48,515 nucleotides of DNA from an uncultured Pelagibacteraceae bacterium (GTDB lineage: Bacteria > Pseudomonadota > Alphaproteobacteria > Pelagibacterales > Pelagibacteraceae): positions 1 to 48,515 of the forward strand of contig CACBMY010000003.1 in NCBI GenBank assembly GCA_902540545.1, read 5' to 3'. The position numbers and the translations under genes were made by a program. Below, piece by piece: positions 1-8,516 of this stretch; position 1 is the first letter of the stretch, and each line of letters starts with the position of its first letter. The notes under the pieces were generated by a model, which saw only the letters and a list, made by a program, of their open reading frames with translations, was not told where the DNA came from and did not search any database.

Positions 1-828
1 TACAGCTAAAGTTCCATTTTGTAATCCACATTCTAAAGAAATACATTTTCTTTGTGGTATTCCAGTTATTTCAGAAATAGACATTGCATTAATTCCTTTT
101 ATTTTTTTATTAATAATTTTATCTCTCCATTTATCTAAATAACTATCAACTCCTTTAAGTTGCCTTCCAATTTTTGAATTATTATTCAAAATTATAGTTG
201 CTAAAATAGTAAATATTTCCATATCACCAAAATAATTTTTCCATCTTAAGCAGTAAGGGAATAAAAATTTATAAAATTGATACCAGCAAAATGAGAAATT
301 ATGTTTTATTAAATTGTTAATTTCATTACTGGACATTTCGTTTTTTACAACTTTTTCTTCTTTTAAAATTTGACTAAAAACAGATAAAAGTGTGCATATA
401 TTTTTTAAAGTATCATTTGGCTGTGTTGAATTGTAAGCACTTCTATCTATTGTAATCTTCTTGCCCTTTTTTTTAATTATTCCCCTTTTTTCCAGGGATA
501 TAATTTTTCTTCTGACACTTTCTTTTGGTATTTTAAGATCCTTTGATATTCTTATAAGGTTAATTTTCTCAATCTCTAATGTTTTATCCTTATAAAAATC
601 ATTGAAAGTAATATTTAAATTATTTCGTCTGTAAAAATCAAACTGCTTACTAATCAAATAAATTAAAATCGTGTAAGTATCTATATCTTTAAACACTTTA
701 TAAGCACCGATTGTCCATTCAGACATAAGTTTTAAAAAAAAAGGACTTAAAATATCAAAATGATTTTTGAAAATTTTATCGATCAGTTCATCATCTAGTT
801 CTGAATTTACACTTGGTAGCTGCTTCAT
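1..828 (-). CDS. Winged-helix transcriptional regulator, partial, with foreign-looking end
   Basis: Open reading frame of 276 codons starting at ATG 828 and running off the left edge with no stop. Residues about 90-130 form a clear winged helix: ISKDLKIPKESVRRKI followed by a basic wing. A second HTH-like start, MSISEITGIP, lies at about 249-258. It probably binds DNA as a one-component regulator; no ligand domain is recognised. The last 18 residues in the window (QRKCISLECGLQNGTLAV) do not continue the HTH. They resemble the conserved (I/L)E(V/C)G(I/L)QNGTLA segment of bile-acid:sodium symporters, so a fusion or assembly join is possible at about base 55. Two direct repeats upstream (839-885) may be its operator. 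Confidence 0.75.
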   Translation of the reverse strand, partial: MKQLPSVNSELDDELIDKIFKNHFDILSPFFLKLMSEWTIGAYKVFKDIDTYTILIYLISKQFDFYRRNNLNITFNDFYKDKTLEIEKINLIRISKDLKIPKESVRRKIISLEKRGIIKKKGKKITIDRSAYNSTQPNDTLKNICTLLSVFSQILKEEKVVKNEMSSNEINNLIKHNFSFCWYQFYKFLFPYCLRWKNYFGDMEIFTILATIILNNNSKIGRQLKGVDSYLDKWRDKIINKKIKGINAMSISEITGIPQRKCISLECGLQNGTLAV

Positions 829-838
829 AATGTATCAA

Positions 839-885
839 AACCCAATTTGAACAATTTTAAAACTTGAGTCAACCCATTTTGAACA
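839..885. repeat. Pair of 15-bp direct repeats, possible operator
   Basis: AACCCAATTTGAACA at 839-853 and AACCCATTTTGAACA at 871-885 match at 14 of 15 positions and lie 32 bp apart, about three helical turns. They occupy the space between the divergent regulator (start 828) and the small protein at 929. Inference: binding sites for the adjacent winged-helix protein or another dimer. Confidence 0.45.
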
Positions 886-928
886 GTTAAAATCTGTAAA
901 ATTTTTTACTTTATGTTTTAATAATTTA

Positions 929-1135
929 ATGAGTACTGAAAGCTTAAACAGAACATCTAATATTGAAATACCTGAAAAAAAACGAAGAGTAATTCGAATG
1001 TCCCCTCGTAAAGTAAATATAGATGTTCTAAAGAAACGAGTAATCACTGAAAAGAAAAAAGAGGCACTTCAGTCAAAAATAATAATACTTTCAGTCTGTT
1101 TATCTATCGGAATACTAGGTTATTTTGCAGGTTAA
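929..1135 (+). CDS. Small basic protein with C-terminal membrane anchor
   Basis: 68 residues. The first ~48 are polar and very basic (EKKRRVIRMSPRKVN, then KKRVITEKKKEA). The last ~20 (IIILSVCLSIGILGYFAG) form a single hydrophobic segment ending at the stop, so this looks like a tail-anchored peptide facing the cytoplasm. No Shine-Dalgarno is evident. The 3' end overlaps the convergent dehydrogenase stop by 4 bases. I do not recognise the family. The reverse-strand frame over the same bases (835-1047) lacks such an organised composition, so I prefer the plus frame. Confidence 0.55.
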   Translation: MSTESLNRTSNIEIPEKKRRVIRMSPRKVNIDVLKKRVITEKKKEALQSKIIILSVCLSIGILGYFAG

Positions 1136-2136
1136 CTAGTTAAGAGAATATCTAAATCCTTTTTAATATTTTTTGGAATTTTTATAGATTTTTTGGAGTT
1201 TGTTTTTGTTCTTAAATACTTTTGCTCCCCGGGATAAAATATTTTTTGTCCTTTTAAATTAGGTATTTTTTTTATTCTTTTAATATTTTTTTTTATCTCT
1301 TTTTTATAATCTTTAACAAATAGATTGTCTTTAAATGCTAAAAATAAGTGACCGATATTTTGTGGCCCAGAGAAATCATCAAATGGGTCTTTTACTTTGC
1401 CACCATGATTACTTCCAACAAATACTCCAGTTAAAATATCTACCATCCAGGCTAATCCAGATCCTCTAAATCCAGCTATTGGAAGTTGTACCCCAGCAAG
1501 AGCTTCTTTTGCATTTGTAGTTGGTTTACCAAATTTGTTTAAAGCAACGCCATATGGTATTTTTTTTCCTAACTTTTCTGCAATCCTAATTTTACCTCTA
1601 TTAATCATAGACATTGATGTATCTAGTATAAACGGAACCTTACTATTTGTTTGAGTTCCAAAACATATTGGATTAGTTCCAAAGACTGATTTTTTTCCAC
1701 CAAAAGGCGCAATAGCTGGAGGAGCATTTGTAAATGCGAATGTTATTAAATTTTTTTTAACCGCTTGCTCAACGTAATACCCTGATAGTCCATAATGTCC
1801 GCTGTTTTTTACAGCAACTAACCCAATCCCTGTTTTTTTTGCATTTTGTATAGTTTTTTTAATTGCTTCATCTGCTGCAACAAAACCTATAGAATTATCA
1901 GCATCAATTATTGATATAGATTTTGATATATTTTTTACAGTAATTTTAGGTCTCGGATTAATGACTTTTTTTGAGATTCTTTCACAGTACATTTTTAAAC
2001 GAGACAATCCATGTGAAGGCGCACCTACAAGCTCTGCGTTAATAATTGCATTTGCGCAAACTATAGAGTGTTTTCTGCTTAATTTAAAATTAGTAAAAAT
2101 TTTAATAATTAAATTTTTAAGCTCTTTTTCGTTCAT
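1132..2136 (-). CDS. Ldh_2 (malate/L-lactate dehydrogenase-like) family oxidoreductase
   Basis: 334 aa, close to the family's usual length. NAD(P)-dependent 2-hydroxyacid dehydrogenases of this fold include AllD, YbiC-like and sulfolactate dehydrogenase ComC. Supporting motifs: GAPSHGLSR near residue 40, the SGHYGLSGYYVEQA block near 112-125, FGTNPICFGTQ near 155, and a LPIAGFRGSGLAWMVDILTG block near 220-240 that replaces the more usual LPFGGHKGYGL. It is probably cytoplasmic. Substrate cannot be read from the sequence. A sulfolactate role is attractive because SuyAB and Xsc are encoded in the same window, but it lies about 36 kb away beside an ABC importer. Confidence 0.85.
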   Translation of the reverse strand: MNEKELKNLIIKIFTNFKLSRKHSIVCANAIINAELVGAPSHGLSRLKMYCERISKKVINPRPKITVKNISKSISIIDADNSIGFVAADEAIKKTIQNAKKTGIGLVAVKNSGHYGLSGYYVEQAVKKNLITFAFTNAPPAIAPFGGKKSVFGTNPICFGTQTNSKVPFILDTSMSMINRGKIRIAEKLGKKIPYGVALNKFGKPTTNAKEALAGVQLPIAGFRGSGLAWMVDILTGVFVGSNHGGKVKDPFDDFSGPQNIGHLFLAFKDNLFVKDYKKEIKKNIKRIKKIPNLKGQKIFYPGEQKYLRTKTNSKKSIKIPKNIKKDLDILLTS

Positions 2137-2231
2137 AATTTATGTAAACATAATTGTTTTGAAAATTAAACTATAAATTGAATATTTTTTTTATTTATTA
2201 AAATTATCTTTAAATTTAAAGTAACAAAAGA

Positions 2232-2261
2232 TTAACATTAGTCGTTTAAATTTATTATCAT
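2232..2261 (+). promoter_or_regulatory. Candidate sigma-70 promoter for the ABC importer operon
   Basis: TTAACA (2232-2237), an 18-bp spacer and TATCAT (2256-2261) precede the solute-binding protein. A GAGGG ribosome-binding site lies at about 2278-2282, five bases before ATG 2287. The upstream AT-rich stretch would also have to serve the divergent dehydrogenase. Confidence 0.45.
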
Positions 2262-2286
2262 TAACTAATAAAAAAGTGAGGGATAT

Positions 2287-3324
2287 ATGAAAAATATACT
2301 TAAAGTAGCTTCTATGGCTCTAGTTCTTTCATTAACACTTTTCGGCATTACAAATAAAGCTTCAGCTGCAAAACTAACATTATATTGCAGCGTTGAAATA
2401 GATGTTTGTGAAATGCTTGAACAAGCTTATGAAAAAGAAACTGGAACAAAAGTTGCTATGACAAGAGCAAGTAGTGGTGAAACTTTTGCAAAAATAAAAG
2501 CAGAAGCATCAAATCCAAAAGGAGATGTTTGGTTTGGTGGAACAGGTGATCCACATTTAACTGCAGCACAAGAAAATTTAACTGAGAAATATAAATCTGT
2601 TCATTTTAATGATTTATTACCTGCAGCTCAGAACCAAGCAAAAAATGCTGATTTTAAATCAGTAGGAATTTATGTTGGTGCATTAGGTTTTGGATACAAC
2701 AAAGATCTTTTAGCAAAAAAAGGTCTTCCAGCTCCAAAATCATGGATGGATTTAACAAAACCAATATATAAAGGTGAAATACAAGTAGCAAATCCAAACT
2801 CATCTGGAACTGCTTACACTACCTTAGCCACTATTCTTCAAATATTTGGAGAAGATAAAGGTTGGGATTACATGAAAAAACTTCATGCAAACATAAATAC
2901 ATATACTAAATCTGGTTCTGCGCCAATTAAGGCAACTGGTAGAGGTGAAAACTTAATCGGTATTTGTTTCCAACATGATGGTGTGAAACAAACAAAAAAA
3001 GGTTTGCCGGTTGTTACGGTCTCTCCAGCTGAAGGAACTGGTTATGAAGTTGGATCTATGAGTATTATTGCAGGTGCAAGAAATATGAAGGAAGCTAAAA
3101 AGTTTTATGACTGGGCATTAAGTCCCGCTATTCAAACTATGGTCTTCACTTCAGGAAAATCTTTGCAAGTGCCATCCAATACTAAAGCAAAAGCTGATCC
3201 TGATGCTCCAGACTTATCAACAATAAACTTAATTGATTATAATTTTAAAGTTTATGGAGATAAAAGTACTAGAGCGAGTTTGTTATCCAAATGGGATAAC
3301 GATGTTTCTGTAATTCCTAGATAA
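2287..3324 (+). CDS. ABC transporter periplasmic solute-binding protein, FbpA/AfuA-like
   Basis: 345 aa with a signal peptide (basic MKNILK, hydrophobic core, cleavage near ASA-A at about 27/28). The mature protein has the type 2 periplasmic-binding fold of the Fe(III)-binding group: LYCSVEIDVCEMLEQAYEKETG, then a GDVWFGGTGDPH block, and later HDG and EGTGYEVGS. The paired tyrosines typical of FbpA iron ligands are not obvious. The HD and EGTGYE residues recall AfuA-type proteins, which bind hexose phosphates. So substrate is either ferric iron or a phosphorylated sugar/organophosphate. It is the first gene of a three-gene operon with a fused permease and an ATPase. Confidence 0.88.
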   Translation: MKNILKVASMALVLSLTLFGITNKASAAKLTLYCSVEIDVCEMLEQAYEKETGTKVAMTRASSGETFAKIKAEASNPKGDVWFGGTGDPHLTAAQENLTEKYKSVHFNDLLPAAQNQAKNADFKSVGIYVGALGFGYNKDLLAKKGLPAPKSWMDLTKPIYKGEIQVANPNSSGTAYTTLATILQIFGEDKGWDYMKKLHANINTYTKSGSAPIKATGRGENLIGICFQHDGVKQTKKGLPVVTVSPAEGTGYEVGSMSIIAGARNMKEAKKFYDWALSPAIQTMVFTSGKSLQVPSNTKAKADPDAPDLSTINLIDYNFKVYGDKSTRASLLSKWDNDVSVIPR

Positions 3325-3333
3325 GGAATTATA

Positions 3334-5532
3334 ATGAGAGGGCTCGTTATCTGTTGGATGCTCATCGGAGTATTGGGTTTCCTAATATTTCCATGGTATG
3401 TAACAGGTGACGGGTTTTTCTCAATAAACTGGATATTAGAATATTCTTTAGAAGATTACGGTTCTGTATTACCACAGGTATTTATAAATAAAAAATATTG
3501 GCTTCTACCTTTAATTGTTCCTTTATTTTTTCCATTGTCAACTTTAAAATTAAATCAGAATAATCCAATTTATTCCAAAATTTTCTTGTACTCAGGATTG
3601 TTTGGCATTTTTTATTTTATTCTTCAGGGGTTTTCGATTGGCATAAGAGGATGGAATTTTGAAATTTTTCAATCGATTTTTGGTGATGTAGAAAATCAAT
3701 TTGGAGTAGGATCTGGGGCAGTTCTTTTATGCTCTACATTTATTTTTTATATTACACACGGGCTATCCTCACGAGGCTGGTTAAATGGAGATAATTTTAT
3801 TGTAGGCAGTATTGGAAGCATAATTATTCTGGTCTCAACTTTCGTTTTTTTTCCTATTTTTAGAATGTTTGCTGTTGCTTTTAAAGGCACAGAAGGTGGA
3901 TATGAAATTAGTAATTTTTCAACCAAAATATTTAATAAAGGAATTTGGGGTCTTGATTGTCTATATAGTGATTATGCATGTGGTGTTTTTTGGAATACTG
4001 TTACTATGGGAACACTTACAGCTTTCTCATCAACTATTTTGGGTTTAGGTTTTGCTTTATTAATTGCAAGAACAAGTTTTAAATTTAAAAAAACGATTAG
4101 AATTTTATCTGTTTTACCAATCATAACACCTCCATTTGTAATCGGTTTAGCAATAATAATATTATTCGGTAGAACGGGAGTTGTAAGTTCTTTTCTTGAA
4201 TGGGCATTTGAGATTGAGCCCTCGAGATGGATTTATGGTTTACCAGGAATATGGTTTGCACAAACTCTTGCTTTTACACCTATTGCTTTTTTAGTTTTAA
4301 TAGGAGTTGTTGAAAGTGTAAGTCCTGCAATGGAAGAGGCTTCACAAACATTGAGAGCTTCAAAATGGCAAGTTTTTAAAACTGTTACATTGCCTTTAAT
4401 GAGACCTGGAATTGCGAATGCATTTTTGCTTGGCTTTATTGAAAGCTTAGCTGATTTTGGAAATCCACTAGTGCTAGGTGCCGAATATGATGTTTTATCT
4501 ACAGAAATATTCTTTGCAATTGTAGGTGCACAGTATGATGAAACTAAAGCTGCAATATTAGCAATGATTTTATTAACCGTCGTTCTGGTAGTATTTTATC
4601 TTCAGAACCAATGGTTGGGGAAAAAATCCTATATTTCAATTTCTGGGAAAGGTGATAGTGGAGTTCATCCTGAATTACCAAATAATACTAAGTGGATAAT
4701 TTACTCAACTGTTCTACCTTGGGCGCTCCTTACATTTATAATTTATATTATGATTATGTTTGGTGGATTTGTAGAGATGTGGGGTGTAGATCACAGTTTT
4801 ACGTTAAGACATTATGTTGAAGCATTTAGTGTTGAATGGATTAAAGAAAGAGGAATTTTGTGGACTGGTACCGCGTGGAATTCTTTTAACACTACTTTTG
4901 CGATAGCATTAATTTCATCATTTCCTACTGCTGCAATAGGTATTTTAACAGCGTATCTTCTTACAAGACACAAATTTAAAGGAAAAAATGCTTTCGAATT
5001 TGGCACAATGTTAAGTTTTGCAATACCTGGAAGTGTTATTGGTGTAAGTTACGTATTTGCTTTTAATGTTCCACCACTTGAACTTACAGGAACAGGAATT
5101 ATTTTGGTAATCGCTTTTGTATTTAGAAATATGCCTGTTGGTGTTAGGGCAGGTATAGCTTCAATGAATCAATTAGATCCTCATTTAGATGAAGCATCAT
5201 CAACATTAAATGCATCTAGTTCTCAAACTTTTAGGAATGTAATTCTTCCATTGCTTAAACCTGCAATTACTGCTTCTTTAGTTTTTAGTTTTGTTAGAGC
5301 AATGACGGCAATTAGTGCTGTTATATTCCTTGTTAGTGCTAATTATGATTTAGCTGTCTCATATATATTAGGAAGATTAGAAAACAATGATTATGGTCTA
5401 GCAATTGTTTATTCGTCTGCATTAATTGTTGTTATGTTATTTACAATAACTTTAATGCAATTAATAATAGGTAAACGTAAATTAGGGAGAAGAGAGCAAA
5501 CAGAAGGAATACTACAAGGAAATTTTGGATAA
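3334..5532 (+). CDS. ABC transporter permease, two fused domains, FbpB/AfuB-like
   Basis: 732 aa inner-membrane permease carrying two complete BPD_transp_1 domains in one chain. Each has an EAA loop: EEASQTLRASKWQVFKTV with LPLMRPG near residue 335, and DEASSTLNASSSQTFRNV with LPLLKPA near residue 618. Several extra hydrophobic segments precede the first domain (residues 1-200). The duplicated architecture is typical of FbpB/SfuB. It starts 10 bases after the binding-protein stop and its stop overlaps the ATPase start by one base (TAATG), so the three genes are translationally coupled. Confidence 0.9.
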   Translation: MRGLVICWMLIGVLGFLIFPWYVTGDGFFSINWILEYSLEDYGSVLPQVFINKKYWLLPLIVPLFFPLSTLKLNQNNPIYSKIFLYSGLFGIFYFILQGFSIGIRGWNFEIFQSIFGDVENQFGVGSGAVLLCSTFIFYITHGLSSRGWLNGDNFIVGSIGSIIILVSTFVFFPIFRMFAVAFKGTEGGYEISNFSTKIFNKGIWGLDCLYSDYACGVFWNTVTMGTLTAFSSTILGLGFALLIARTSFKFKKTIRILSVLPIITPPFVIGLAIIILFGRTGVVSSFLEWAFEIEPSRWIYGLPGIWFAQTLAFTPIAFLVLIGVVESVSPAMEEASQTLRASKWQVFKTVTLPLMRPGIANAFLLGFIESLADFGNPLVLGAEYDVLSTEIFFAIVGAQYDETKAAILAMILLTVVLVVFYLQNQWLGKKSYISISGKGDSGVHPELPNNTKWIIYSTVLPWALLTFIIYIMIMFGGFVEMWGVDHSFTLRHYVEAFSVEWIKERGILWTGTAWNSFNTTFAIALISSFPTAAIGILTAYLLTRHKFKGKNAFEFGTMLSFAIPGSVIGVSYVFAFNVPPLELTGTGIILVIAFVFRNMPVGVRAGIASMNQLDPHLDEASSTLNASSSQTFRNVILPLLKPAITASLVFSFVRAMTAISAVIFLVSANYDLAVSYILGRLENNDYGLAIVYSSALIVVMLFTITLMQLIIGKRKLGRREQTEGILQGNFG

Positions 5533-6587
5533 TGAAAAAAGCAGAAGTAAAATTTGAAAATATTACAAAAAAATTTAATGAGACTGTTGCTGTTGATAAT
5601 GTGAGTTGTACTTTTGAAGCAGGAACACTGACTACATTACTAGGTCCTTCTGGATGCGGAAAAACCACTTCTTTAAGAATTATTGCTGGTCTAGAAAGAG
5701 CTACTAGTGGTAGAATTTTAGTAGAAAATGAAGATGTAACATTATTACCAGCAACAGACAGAGATGTATCTATGGTATTCCAATCTTATGCTTTGTTTCC
5801 ACACATGAGTGTGCTTGAAAATGTATCTTATGGTTTGAAGATGATTAATGTTCCAAAAGAAGAATTTACAGAAAAGTCATTAGAAACTCTTAAGTTAGTT
5901 AATTTAGAAGGTTACGAAAATAGGATGCCTTCAGAGCTATCGGGGGGTCAGCAACAAAGAGTTGCGGTTGCAAGAGCAATTGTGCTGAAACCTAAAGTTT
6001 TACTCTTTGACGAGCCTTTATCTAATTTAGATGCAAAATTAAGAAGACAAGTAAGAGAGGATATTAGAGAAATTCAACAAAAACTTGGAGTAACTACAAT
6101 TTATGTAACTCATGATCAAGAGGAAGCATTAGCAATTTCTGACAAAGTAATTGTAATGAACAATGCTATTATTGCTCAACAAGGTAGCCCAAAAGAATTG
6201 TATAACTTTCCTAAAACTAAATTTGTAGCCAACTTCATAGGAGACGCAAATGTTGTTAAAGCTAAAATCATTAATCAAAATAATAATGTTTACGAGATTC
6301 AATTAGCAGAAATGAAAATTAATATAAAAAGTGATCAAAAATTAGAAAGTTCAGTTTCCGTCTCTTTAAGACCAGAAAAAATAACTATTTCAAAAAGTCC
6401 TGAAGAAAACTCAATACATGCATCTGTTAATAATGCGTCATTCGTTGGAAATAGTTATCAATATATAGTTAATTCAAAAGTCGGTAAGATTTACGTAGTT
6501 TCTAGCGATACCAATGAAATATTTAATGTTGGAGAAAACGTTTATTTAAATTTCGACGAAAAAGAATTACGCTTACTCGACGATTAA
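5532..6587 (+). CDS. ABC transporter ATPase, FbpC/AfuC-like
   Basis: 351 aa. Walker A GPSGCGKTT begins at residue 38, the Q-loop is VFQSYALFPHMSV, the signature LSGGQQQRVAVARA begins at about 136, Walker B is VLLFDEPLSNLDA, and the switch histidine is in THDQEEA. The C-terminal ~110 residues have the TOBE-like region of the CUT1/Fe3+ ATPases (SVSLRPEKITIS). It energises the permease just upstream. The stop is only 3 bases from the convergent stop of the taurine-type permease, leaving no room for a dedicated terminator. Confidence 0.93.
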   Translation: MKKAEVKFENITKKFNETVAVDNVSCTFEAGTLTTLLGPSGCGKTTSLRIIAGLERATSGRILVENEDVTLLPATDRDVSMVFQSYALFPHMSVLENVSYGLKMINVPKEEFTEKSLETLKLVNLEGYENRMPSELSGGQQQRVAVARAIVLKPKVLLFDEPLSNLDAKLRRQVREDIREIQQKLGVTTIYVTHDQEEALAISDKVIVMNNAIIAQQGSPKELYNFPKTKFVANFIGDANVVKAKIINQNNNVYEIQLAEMKINIKSDQKLESSVSVSLRPEKITISKSPEENSIHASVNNASFVGNSYQYIVNSKVGKIYVVSSDTNEIFNVGENVYLNFDEKELRLLDD

Positions 6588-6590
6588 GGA

Positions 6591-8516
6591 TTAGCCTTTA
6601 CCTCTCCAAGGTATTGTCTTATCTATAATTTTTCTCAAAGTTACATCAAAAAGAAGACCCAACATACCCATTATAAAAATTGTGATCCAAATTACTTCAT
6701 ATTGAAAATACTTTTTGGCAACATTTTCAACAAATCCAATTCCAGTTGTACCTGCTAAAAATTCTGCTGCAACCAAAGTTCCCCAACACATACCAACCGC
6801 CACTCTAATACCTGTTAAAATTTCAGGTAAAGAATTTGGAAAAATAACATATCTAAGTATTTGTCTTTTAGAAGCACCAAGAGAATGTGCTGCATGTATT
6901 TTAGATAGCTGTGTACCTGATGCTCCAGCTCTAGCTGAAATGATCATTATAGACAATGAAACCATAAATAATAAAAATACTTTTCCAGTATTATCAATAC
7001 CTAAAACCGAGATTATTAAAGGAGCCCACGCAAGAGGAGGTACTGGTCTATAAAGTTCAATTAATGGATCAAAGAAACCTTTAGCAAATCTATTTAAGCC
7101 CATGAAAAGTCCTAATGGTACACCAATCAATATTCCAAAAACTAATCCAAGAAAAACTCTTAAAAATGAATCCCAGATATGTCCATAAGGAACAGGAATT
7201 TTAAATAATTTAAAATCGCCAGTAACAATTTTTAAAACTTTCCCTTTAAAATTTTGCTTAACCACACCATCTTTAGTGTGAACCGGATATTCTCCAGGCA
7301 AAACATCAGCTATCCAATCTGGCAATATAAAGCCAATTATTTGGCTTACATCCATCATATCAATCCAAAGAAGTGGGATATTTTTGTAACCTACACTTGG
7401 CTTAGACATTAAAATAAATTTATTAAGTGTATCTGAGGGTTTTGGTAACCATCTACCTGAACCTTGCTCAGAACAATTAGGACCACTTGCAACTATAGTT
7501 CCTGCAGGGAATAAAAGAATGTCAATTAATCTTAAACCCCCTTGCTCAGTTTTTTGAAGATTATCAAATTCAATAATTGCATTTTGCATTTCATTAAGAG
7601 CATTTGGTGGATAAATACTTGCAAATTCAATTCTTCTTGCAATTTTTACAATGTTTTTTGCGTAAGCAGATGCCACTTCCTCAGTGTCATCTAAATTTTT
7701 TCTATATAATTTTATCTCTGATTTAAGTTCTTTTATTGCATTTTTGAATTGAGGATTATGGTTTCTTAATTTAAAAAATTTATCGTTAATTTTTTTTAAT
7801 TGTTCAGCTGCAGCGTGAAATTTTAATCCTCTATCTGTTTCAGGCACTAAAGGCACTTCAATAGTATTTTCTATTGATCCTGTTCCGGCACTTACAGTTA
7901 CTATGCCCCAGCTTCCTTGCTCAGCAATTGCTTTTTGTCTTTCATTTTTTTGCTCTGTTGTTTCAAATGGATAATCTTTCTTTTGAAAATTAGTGCTTAA
8001 CAATCTAATTTCATCAGTCATCTCATCTATTTTAATTTTTGTGTTAATCTCCATTAGATTATCGTTAGTAAGTAATGGAATTAATTTGTTTGTTTTATTA
8101 ATAAAACCAACTAATGCAGTTTTCTGTATGTTGCTTAAATCTGGCGAATTTTGAATTTCTAAACTTATTTTTTTAAGATTTTTATTTTCTATTTTTATTA
8201 TTGAAGTACTTTTGAATTCTCTTTCTTCAATTGGAAATTGATATTTTAATCCTAATAAAGACTCATTTATTTTTGCGACCTGACATAATTCATTTGCTGA
8301 TTTTGGATAAAATCCTTTTGCAATATCCCAAGAATAATAAAGCCAAACTAACAATATTGCACTGCTTCCGACAATTATCCAATGAGTTCCACCTTTTGCT
8401 CTTTCTGGATTTCCAAAAACTGCATCAACTTTTTCAGTTTTTATTAAACGTCTTCCATAAAGTATGCACCCGATAATTGATACGACAATTAATATTGTTA
8501 TTATTTGAGTAAACAT
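6591..8516 (-). CDS. tauC: TauC/SsuC/NrtB-like ABC permease with very long N-terminal region
   Basis: 641 aa; ordinary TauC is about 250-280 aa. The permease proper is the last ~200 residues, with several membrane helices and the EAA-type loop AAHSLGASKRQILRYVIFPNSLPEILTG. Residues 1-20 and about 48-66 are hydrophobic helices. About 350 residues between them and the permease are polar, charged and mostly helical (for example IKENKxxKKI-like stretches and LKSEIKLYRKNLDDTEEV), so a large extracytoplasmic domain is likely. It includes a small NCSEQGSGRW segment. The gene abuts the ATPase stop (8517) and ends the tauA-tauB-tauC order. Confidence 0.88.
   Translation of the reverse strand: MFTQIITILIVVSIIGCILYGRRLIKTEKVDAVFGNPERAKGGTHWIIVGSSAILLVWLYYSWDIAKGFYPKSANELCQVAKINESLLGLKYQFPIEEREFKSTSIIKIENKNLKKISLEIQNSPDLSNIQKTALVGFINKTNKLIPLLTNDNLMEINTKIKIDEMTDEIRLLSTNFQKKDYPFETTEQKNERQKAIAEQGSWGIVTVSAGTGSIENTIEVPLVPETDRGLKFHAAAEQLKKINDKFFKLRNHNPQFKNAIKELKSEIKLYRKNLDDTEEVASAYAKNIVKIARRIEFASIYPPNALNEMQNAIIEFDNLQKTEQGGLRLIDILLFPAGTIVASGPNCSEQGSGRWLPKPSDTLNKFILMSKPSVGYKNIPLLWIDMMDVSQIIGFILPDWIADVLPGEYPVHTKDGVVKQNFKGKVLKIVTGDFKLFKIPVPYGHIWDSFLRVFLGLVFGILIGVPLGLFMGLNRFAKGFFDPLIELYRPVPPLAWAPLIISVLGIDNTGKVFLLFMVSLSIMIISARAGASGTQLSKIHAAHSLGASKRQILRYVIFPNSLPEILTGIRVAVGMCWGTLVAAEFLAGTTGIGFVENVAKKYFQYEVIWITIFIMGMLGLLFDVTLRKIIDKTIPWRGKG

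Noticed and set aside
835..1047. Minus-strand 70-aa frame over the small basic protein
   Set aside because: Covers the repeats and is antisense to the more protein-like plus frame; no ribosome-binding site.
1132..2136. Assigning the Ldh_2 enzyme as sulfolactate dehydrogenase ComC
   Set aside because: Family fits but position near an ABC importer and no substrate-specific motif; left as a possibility.
6715..7053. Plus-strand 112-aa frame inside the permease gene
   Set aside because: Shadow frame; the minus-strand permease motifs account for this DNA.
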